DNA from: Candidatus Scatousia excrementipullorum
GTDB lineage: Bacteria > Cyanobacteriota > Vampirovibrionia > Gastranaerophilales > Gastranaerophilaceae
NCBI GenBank assembly: GCA_017694215.1
Contig: JADIND010000215.1
Location: forward strand, 1-7,070
Length of the DNA: 7,070 nucleotides
Direction: 5' to 3'
The position numbers were made by a program, and so were the translations under genes. Below the pieces are notes generated by a model, which made no database searches, was not told where the DNA came from, and saw only the letters and a list, made by a program, of their open reading frames with translations. Below are positions 1 through 4,284 of this stretch, piece by piece; the stretch's first letter is position 1, and each line of letters opens with the position of its first letter.

Positions 1-1032
1 TGCATTTTCAACGGGTTTGTCAATTAAATCACACTTGTTAGCAATGATTAAGTGATTTTTTTCTTTAATTAAGTCAAGGATGGCTCTGTCCTCATCGTTA
101 ATTCCGCGGCTTGCGTCATAGATAAACAGTATCAAATCAGCCTCATCGGCAGACTGTTTTGAATATTCAATGCCTATTTCTTCAACTTTTCCGACCTCGC
201 TGCTTTCACGTATTCCTGCGGTATCAATGAGCGTAATTGCGACATCCCAGTCGAGATTTTCTTTTATAACATCTCTTGTCGTGCCTGCAATATCGGTAAC
301 AATCGCACGTTCCACGTTCAAGAGTTTGTTAAAAAGAGAAGATTTTCCGACATTAGGTTTGCCGACGATTGCAATTTTTACGCCCTGACGCAGAATGTCA
401 GAGGATTTTGCACAGGAGAGAATTTTATCAATTTCTTTTAGTGTTTTTTCAAAACTATTTATCAAAACGGAATATTCCGGCTCGGCAACATCTTCCGGAA
501 AATCAATTCCGGCAATGATTTTTGACAGAGTTTCGAAAATTTCTTTTTTTATTTCAGAAACTTTTTCACCAAGAACACCGGAGAGATTTTTTGCCGATTG
601 GATTGCGAAATTTCTTGTTTTAGCGTGGATTAAGTCTGCAACGGCTTCTGCCTGTGAGAGATCCATTTTTTTGTTTAAAAATGCTCTCTTGGTAAATTCT
701 CCGCGTTCGGCAATTCTTGCACCGTTTTTCAGAACAATATCCAGAATATTTCTTACAACATTAATACCGCCGTGGCAGTGAATTTCAATAACATCTTCGC
801 CCGTATAGCTGTGAGGTGTTTTAAACGGCAGAACGATTACCTCATCAATCTTTTTTCCGTCATCAACAATCCAGCCGTGGGCAATTTTTCCGGCTTCAAG
901 GTTTTGCTTTGAAAAAATTTTTTTTATAATATCAAAGCTTGTATCGCCGGAAATTCTTATCACACCGACTCCGCCGGTGCCCTGAGGGGTTGCGATTGCC
1001 GCTATTGTATCAAATTCCTGAATAATATTCAT
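1..1032 (-). CDS. mnmE: tRNA uridine-5-carboxymethylaminomethyl(34) GTPase MnmE, 3' end outside window
   Basis: MnmE (TrmE) works with MnmG to modify the wobble uridine U34 of certain tRNAs in the cytoplasm, using GTP and a folate one-carbon donor. The frame reads 344 codons from the ATG at 1032 to the window edge; family members are about 450-460 residues, so roughly 110 C-terminal residues are missing, including the expected terminal CxGK motif. The N-terminal folate-binding domain shows TPQGTGGVGVIRISG (15-29) and EIHCHGG (83-89). The helical domain carries the family signature MDLSQAEAVADLI. The G domain has the P-loop GKPNVGKS (224-231; Asn227 matches the potassium ligand), GTTRD (250-254), DTAG (270-273) and NKCD (332-335). 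Glu284 matches the catalytic glutamate of the E. coli protein. The start fits the family N-terminus closely, but no Shine-Dalgarno site precedes it (see the promoter at 1039-1044). It is last in a row of minus-strand genes, 90 bases after the small gene ending at 1123. Confidence 0.97.
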   Translation of the reverse strand, partial: MNIIQEFDTIAAIATPQGTGGVGVIRISGDTSFDIIKKIFSKQNLEAGKIAHGWIVDDGKKIDEVIVLPFKTPHSYTGEDVIEIHCHGGINVVRNILDIVLKNGARIAERGEFTKRAFLNKKMDLSQAEAVADLIHAKTRNFAIQSAKNLSGVLGEKVSEIKKEIFETLSKIIAGIDFPEDVAEPEYSVLINSFEKTLKEIDKILSCAKSSDILRQGVKIAIVGKPNVGKSSLFNKLLNVERAIVTDIAGTTRDVIKENLDWDVAITLIDTAGIRESSEVGKVEEIGIEYSKQSADEADLILFIYDASRGINDEDRAILDLIKEKNHLIIANKCDLIDKPVENA

Positions 1033-1038
1033 AGTTTT

Positions 1039-1044
1039 ATTATA
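1039..1044 (-). promoter_or_regulatory. Possible mnmE -10 box giving a leaderless mRNA
   Basis: Read on the minus strand, a perfect TATAAT lies six bases before the mnmE ATG. With usual sigma-70 geometry the first transcribed base would be the A of the ATG. Overlapping it, TGC-TATATA (1041-1049) could act as an extended -10 and would give a two-base leader. No good -35 is present 16-18 bases upstream (the closest is GATTAT), and AT-rich DNA makes such boxes by chance. The absence of any AGGA-like site before the ATG supports the reading; it is otherwise inference. Confidence 0.4.
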
Positions 1045-1091
1045 TAGCAAAAGAAACAGGAATAATCATAATATGTACAAATTTTTACCGG

Positions 1092-1115
1092 AAAAAGCCA
1101 AAACAGCCGGCTTTT
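1092..1115 (-). terminator. Possible Rho-independent terminator after the small gene
   Basis: On the minus strand AAAAGCC (1115-1109) pairs with GGCTTTT (1099-1093) across a 9-base loop, and the right arm runs into a short T tract. It begins 7 bases after the stop codon of the small gene ending at 1123 and would separate it from mnmE. The GC core is only three pairs and the T tract overlaps the stem, so it may be weak. The presence of a candidate mnmE promoter just downstream fits a transcript boundary here. Confidence 0.42.
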
Positions 1116-1122
1116 CAGATTT

Positions 1123-1359
1123 TTATACGGGTGTGTTAAAGTAATCGCATATTCTGTCTTTTTTACGCGGGAAAAGATATCTCACTTTGCTTGCAAAACT
1201 TTTTTTCGCTAAATTGTCGATTTCTTTTTTCAGGATTGCTTTTTCCAAAACGACTTTGTTGTAAAGTTCGGAACAAATAACACTTTTATCAATATGTGCT
1301 TTTAATTTCGACAGTTGTTCCTCTTTTTCTTTGATAGATTTTATTAGTTCCTTTTTCAC
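1123..1359 (-). CDS. Small basic helical protein of unknown function
   Basis: A 78-residue frame starting at GTG (1359), preceded by AGAGG nine bases upstream. Residues 1-53 are dominated by Lys, Glu, Leu and Ile with hydrophobics at 3-4 residue spacing (for example EEQLSKLKAHI and LEKAILKKEIDNLAKK), as in a short coiled coil. Residues 52-69 are strongly basic (KKSFASKVRYLFPRKKDR) and could touch nucleic acid or membrane phospholipid; this is inference. Cysteines are at 29 and 71. There is no signal peptide or membrane segment. I do not recognise a family; the Spo0E-type SxxLDxLI motif is absent. It lies 127 bases after korC and is followed by a likely hairpin terminator. A chance frame is possible, since the region is AT-rich and the start is GTG. 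Confidence 0.5.
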   Translation of the reverse strand: MKKELIKSIKEKEEQLSKLKAHIDKSVICSELYNKVVLEKAILKKEIDNLAKKSFASKVRYLFPRKKDRICDYFNTPV

Positions 1360-1395
1360 TCGAAAAAACCTCTCGGATAATATAAATAGTCAATG

Positions 1396-1414
1396 AAATT
1401 TTAATTTAAAATTT
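1396..1414. repeat. Short AT-only inverted repeat between korC and the small gene
   Basis: AAATTTTA and TAAAATTT form a perfect 8-base inverted repeat around a 3-base centre. With only A-T pairs a hairpin would be weak, so it is more plausibly compositional or part of an AT-rich promoter region. On the minus strand a TTGACT hexamer follows at 1388-1393 toward the small gene, but no convincing -10 box lies 17 bases after it. The 127-base gap 1360-1486 holds no other structure I can support and no clear terminator for the kor operon. Confidence 0.3.
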
Positions 1415-1486
1415 ATATCAATATCTACATTATCAGGATAAGCGTATTGTGAAATTTTTAAATCGACTTTTTAGGTGATTTTATGC

Positions 1487-2041
1487 TTATGCAGGCAATA
1501 AATCATACTCATAGCCTATTTTTAAAGCTTTCAAATTGAGCGGCAAAAGATGCTTTCTGTGTGCCGGAATTACGTTATCGAGAGCTTCTGCCAGATGTTC
1601 AATCGAAACGAGTTTGCTCACCTTAGCCGCCAGACCTAATGCAAGTATATTAGTCATTTTTATGTTGCCCAGGTTCTCGGCAAGCTTTGTAACCGGTGCA
1701 AAAAGATAATTTATATCCGCTCTTGTTTTTATTTCTTTTGCCAGCGAAGAATTTGCAATCAGCCAGCCGCCTTTTTTGATTTTTGAAATGAATCTGTCAA
1801 CGGAGGCCTGATTTAATGCAATAACAAAATCAGCCTCTTTTTTGTTAACGGCACTGACATCTTCGTTGTCATTTACAACAATTTCGCAATTAACGGTTCC
1901 GCCTCTCATTTCTGCACCGTAGCACGGATACCATGTAACATATTTATTCGCAAGCATAAATGCCGTTGCAAGGACTTCACCCGCCAGCAAAACACCCTGT
2001 CCGCCAAAACCTGCTATTACAAAATTCTTTTCCATAATCAT
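1487..2041 (-). CDS. korC: 2-oxoacid:ferredoxin oxidoreductase, gamma subunit (KorC/VorA-type)
   Basis: This is the gamma subunit of the complex that decarboxylates a 2-oxoacid to its acyl-CoA while reducing ferredoxin. At 184 residues it has the usual length for a separate gamma chain. The glycine-rich GFGGQG (11-16) begins the Rossmann-like fold, and YGAEMRGG (41-48) is the family's second signature; a later stretch near KMTNILALGLAAK is also typical. I chose the ATG at 2041 because AAGGA ends five bases before it. An in-frame TTG directly upstream (2044) would sit too close to that site, and the ATG at 2035 would be further than usual. It is the last gene of the operon, 15 bases after korB. 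The substrate cannot be read from this chain. Confidence 0.95.
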   Translation of the reverse strand: MIMEKNFVIAGFGGQGVLLAGEVLATAFMLANKYVTWYPCYGAEMRGGTVNCEIVVNDNEDVSAVNKKEADFVIALNQASVDRFISKIKKGGWLIANSSLAKEIKTRADINYLFAPVTKLAENLGNIKMTNILALGLAAKVSKLVSIEHLAEALDNVIPAHRKHLLPLNLKALKIGYEYDLLPA

Positions 2042-2046
2042 CAAAA

Positions 2047-2054
2047 TCCTTTTT
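2047..2054 (-). promoter_or_regulatory. Ribosome binding site deciding the korC start
   Basis: On the minus strand AAAAAGGA is followed by TTTTG and then ATG at 2041, a spacing of five bases. This favours the ATG at 2041 over the adjacent TTG (two bases from the site) and the ATG two codons later (eleven bases). Confidence 0.7.
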
Positions 2055-2056
2055 AC

Positions 2057-2815
2057 TTATACTGCTTTCTCTGAAGTTATATCCTTATACACACCCGGTT
2101 TGAAAACTTCCATCATCTGCGTTCTTACTCTTTCATGAGCCTGCTGCGGAGTCATTTTCCAGTTTGTCGGGCAGGTTGAAAGTATTTCCACAAACGTAAA
2201 GCCCAGACCCTGCATTTGAATTTCAAACGCTTTTTTAATAGCCTGTTTAGCTTTTCTGATGTTTGCAACCGTATCGAGCGAAACTCTTGCACTGTATGCA
2301 GTTCCGTCGCAGAGTGCAACATGTTCCGCAATTTTTATCGGATAACCGTAGTATTCAACGTTTCTTCCTGTCGGGGAGGTTGTTGTTTTTTGTCCGAGAA
2401 GTGTTGTCGGGCCAAGTTGTCCGCCGGTCATACCGTAAGTTGTATTGTTTATACAAATAGCGGTAACGTTTTCGCCTCTCAGTGCTGCGTGCAAGCTTTC
2501 GGCAAGACCTATTGAGGCAAAGTCCCCGTCACCCTGATAGGTAAAAACGCATTTGTCGGGTCTTGCTCTTTTAATTCCGGTAGCTTCTGCAAGTGCTCTG
2601 CCGTGAGGGGCTTCCACCGCATCCACATCAAGAAAGTCGTACAGTGTAACAGAGCAGCCTATTGAGGTTGCCGTAATTGTATTTTCTCTCAATCCCAGTT
2701 CATCAAGAACTTCCGCAACCAGACGTATCGCAACACCGTGGTCGCATCCGGGGCAAAATGAAAATTTTGCTCCTTCTCTTATTGATTCAGGTAATTTAAA
2801 TGTTTGTACTGCCAT
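2057..2815 (-). CDS. korB: 2-oxoacid:ferredoxin oxidoreductase, beta subunit (TPP-binding)
   Basis: This is the catalytic chain that holds the diphosphate of thiamine pyrophosphate and the cluster next to it. The 252-residue frame shows CPGCDHG (21-27), IGCS (52-55), PHGRA (70-74), the TPP/Mg motif GDGD (95-98) with its distal NN (123-124), and YGMTGGQ (127-133). Cys21, Cys24, Cys54 and Cys215 fit the four ligands of the single [4Fe-4S] cluster carried by beta subunits of this family. The length is near the family norm of about 250-290, with no extra ferredoxin domain, consistent with the separate korD. AAAGGA lies five bases before the ATG at 2815 and overlaps the korA stop codon, which suggests coupled translation. 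2-Oxoglutarate is the commonest assignment for this type, but branched-chain oxoacids are not excluded. Confidence 0.96.
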   Translation of the reverse strand: MAVQTFKLPESIREGAKFSFCPGCDHGVAIRLVAEVLDELGLRENTITATSIGCSVTLYDFLDVDAVEAPHGRALAEATGIKRARPDKCVFTYQGDGDFASIGLAESLHAALRGENVTAICINNTTYGMTGGQLGPTTLLGQKTTTSPTGRNVEYYGYPIKIAEHVALCDGTAYSARVSLDTVANIRKAKQAIKKAFEIQMQGLGFTFVEILSTCPTNWKMTPQQAHERVRTQMMEVFKPGVYKDITSEKAV

Positions 2816-2824
2816 TTTTTTCCT

Positions 2825-3895
2825 TTATTTTATTATTTCTTTAATTTTATTTACAATATCATCAACTTCAGGCGGATTGCCTACCGGTCTGTTAAAGAAT
2901 TCTACAGGGGCTGCACCGTTTACGGCGAGTCTTACATCGCGAACCATCTGCCCCATATTAACTTCAACAACCATAAATTTCTTAACCGTTTTTGCAAGTT
3001 CCGCAATTCTCCCGGACGGGAACGGCCAAAGCGTAACCGGTCTTAAAATTCCGACTTTTAACCCTTCTTTTCTGCAAATTTTCATTGCGGATTTTACGTT
3101 TCTTGAAGGGCTGCCGAAACTTACAACTACCAAATCGGCGTCTTCCGTGTTAATTTCTTCCCAATCTGTTTCGTTTTCTTCAATTTGTTTGTATTTACCG
3201 AACAGTTTGTTTAAGAATACACACTGATTTTCTGCAAGCGGAGCGTAAGAGCGGATAATTCTGCCGTGTCTGCCTTTTGCACCGGTCAAAGCCCAGCCGG
3301 AATTATCTATTTCCGGATACGGATATTCGCCGAATTCAACAGGTTCCATCATCTGTCCGAGAAGTCCGTCCGCAAGCAATATGGTAGGATTTCTGTATTT
3401 GTGTGCAAGATAAAAAGCTTTGTATGTCAAATCAACGCATTCCTGAACGGTTGACGGTGCAAGAACTATATTCTGATAATCTCCGTCGCCGCCGCCGATT
3501 GTAGCCTGGTTGTAATCACCCTGGGAAGGATATATGTTTCCGAGCCCCGGGCCGGCTCTCATAACGCTGACCAAAACCACGGGCAGTTCTTCTGCTGACG
3601 CATAAGAAATAGCCTCCTGCATAAGAGATACCGCACAGGATGAGGAAGAAGTCATTGCTTTTGCTCCGGTTGAGCAGGCTCCGATTACCATATTTATTGC
3701 TGCAAGTTCGCTTTCTGCGGAAACATATGCTCTGTTTAATTCCTGCATTTTTCCGCTCATAAATTCGCCGATTTCGCTCTGAGGGGTAATAGGATATCCG
3801 AAATAACATTCGCAACCGGCTGTAATTGCAGCGTTTGCGATTGCAAAATTCCCCTTCATCATTACTTTTTTACTTGTTTTTGTTAAGCATTCCAT
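2825..3895 (-). CDS. korA: 2-oxoacid:ferredoxin oxidoreductase, alpha subunit (KorA/VorB-type)
   Basis: The alpha chain binds the pyrimidine end of TPP and the substrate. The 356-residue protein has domain I at about 10-250, with GYPITPQSE (33-41), AESELAAINM (60-69) and the serine run TSSSS (82-86). Domain II covers about 255-350, with LRPVTLWPFP (284-293) and EVNMGQM (311-317) followed by DVR. This is the roughly 355-residue form often labelled VorB (2-oxoisovalerate) in automated annotation, although the same family includes 2-oxoglutarate enzymes, so the substrate is open. The start at 3895 has GAGGA ten bases upstream, inside the end of korD. The internal Met12 and Met13 lack such a site, though homologues often begin close to them. 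Gaps are 7 bases to korD and 9 to korB. Confidence 0.95.
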   Translation of the reverse strand: MECLTKTSKKVMMKGNFAIANAAITAGCECYFGYPITPQSEIGEFMSGKMQELNRAYVSAESELAAINMVIGACSTGAKAMTSSSSCAVSLMQEAISYASAEELPVVLVSVMRAGPGLGNIYPSQGDYNQATIGGGDGDYQNIVLAPSTVQECVDLTYKAFYLAHKYRNPTILLADGLLGQMMEPVEFGEYPYPEIDNSGWALTGAKGRHGRIIRSYAPLAENQCVFLNKLFGKYKQIEENETDWEEINTEDADLVVVSFGSPSRNVKSAMKICRKEGLKVGILRPVTLWPFPSGRIAELAKTVKKFMVVEVNMGQMVRDVRLAVNGAAPVEFFNRPVGNPPEVDDIVNKIKEIIK

Positions 3896-3902
3896 AAAAT
3901 CT

Positions 3903-4115
3903 TTATCCTCTGTAAACTTCCGTTATTGCCATATCAGGGCATCTTGTTGCACACATTGCACAGCCTATGCACTGATTGTCCGGATCATTGAATTCTACAA
4001 GATGTTCTCCAAGTTTGTTGGTTTTTGAACTCTTTCTTATTAATTTTTTAGGGCACTCATCTATGCATAAATAGCATGCCTTGCATTTTGATTCATCTAT
4101 AACTATACGACCCAT
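3903..4115 (-). CDS. korD: 2x[4Fe-4S] ferredoxin-type delta subunit of the oxidoreductase
   Basis: A 70-residue bacterial ferredoxin-like chain that passes electrons from the oxidoreductase core to soluble ferredoxin. Two complete cluster motifs are visible: Cys11-Cys14-Cys17-Cys21 followed by Pro22, and Cys49-Cys52-Cys55-Cys59 followed by Pro60. Each has the CxxCxxCxxxCP spacing expected for [4Fe-4S]. A linker of about 27 residues separates the motifs, as in delta subunits of four-chain oxidoreductases. AAAGGA lies four bases before the ATG at 4115. It is the first gene of the operon and the closest to the divergent promoter region, so its leader of about 27 bases would be the 5' end of the whole kor message. 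Confidence 0.94.
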   Translation of the reverse strand: MGRIVIDESKCKACYLCIDECPKKLIRKSSKTNKLGEHLVEFNDPDNQCIGCAMCATRCPDMAITEVYRG

Positions 4116-4148
4116 ACTATCCTTTCTTTAACACCATGCCTAAATTAT

Positions 4149-4157
4149 ATTATAGCA
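4149..4157 (-). promoter_or_regulatory. Extended -10 promoter for the kor operon
   Basis: Read on the minus strand, TGC-TATAAT is a perfect -10 hexamer with an extended TGn element. Transcription would begin near 4142 and leave a leader of about 27 bases carrying the korD ribosome binding site. The hexamer 17 bases upstream (GGTTCT) is a poor -35, which extended -10 promoters tolerate. A second TATAAT overlaps at 4144-4149. Confidence 0.6.
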
Positions 4158-4184
4158 CTTCATACCGAAAAAGAACCGTTATCT

Positions 4185-4197
4185 TTACAAGTTGTAA
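4185..4197. promoter_or_regulatory. Candidate operator palindrome TTACAAGTTGTAA
   Basis: TTACAA and TTGTAA form a perfect inverted repeat around one central G. It lies between the two divergent promoters, about 28 bases upstream of the kor -10. The half-site TTACAA recurs at 4226-4231 within the spacer of the rightward promoter, and TAAAGTTA occurs twice, at 4202-4209 and 4221-4228. This layout would suit a regulator controlling one or both directions. I cannot name the regulator: the spacing is one base longer than the TACAnnTGTA core of BlaI/CopY-type sites and the half-sites do not match Rex. Confidence 0.4.
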
Positions 4198-4215
4198 TAA
4201 ATAAAGTTAATATTT

Positions 4216-4243
4216 TTGCGTAAAGTTACAATTCTGCTAAAAT
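4216..4243 (+). promoter_or_regulatory. Candidate promoter for the long coiled-coil gene
   Basis: TGC-TAAAAT (4235-4243) is an extended -10, with TTGCGT (4216-4221) sixteen bases upstream matching three of six -35 positions. Transcription would start near 4250 and give a leader of about 35 bases. The spacer contains the TTACAA half-site and a TAAAGTTA repeat, so a repressor there would block RNA polymerase. Confidence 0.5.
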
Positions 4244-4284
4244 ATAAAAAGGGATATTTTATTTTTAAAAGAAAGTGGAAATTA

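Noticed and set aside
170..781. Two open frames on the plus strand (170-388 and 395-781)
   Set aside because: They lie opposite mnmE, whose domains and motifs are continuous on the minus strand. Their translations are Ser/Phe-rich with no recognisable motif, as expected of an antisense shadow.
1123..1359. Small protein as a Spo0E-type aspartyl-phosphate phosphatase
   Set aside because: Size and helical character fit, but the SxxLDxLI signature is absent; the similar position reads SELYNKVV.
1441..1486. Terminator directly after korC
   Set aside because: Only a five-base AAATC/GATTT pairing with a long loop could be found and no stable GC stem, so no terminator is claimed.
2216..2515. Plus-strand open frames opposite korB
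   Set aside because: The minus-strand korB holds every family motif across this stretch; the antisense products look random.
2804..3815. Open frames on both strands overlapping korA
   Set aside because: They are out of frame or antisense to an intact alpha subunit gene and have no ribosome site or family motif.
4185..4231. Palindrome region as a Rex or BlaI/CopY operator
   Set aside because: Rex half-sites (TTGTTAA/TTAACAA with a 4-base gap) are not matched, and the TACA-TGTA spacing is three bases, not two.
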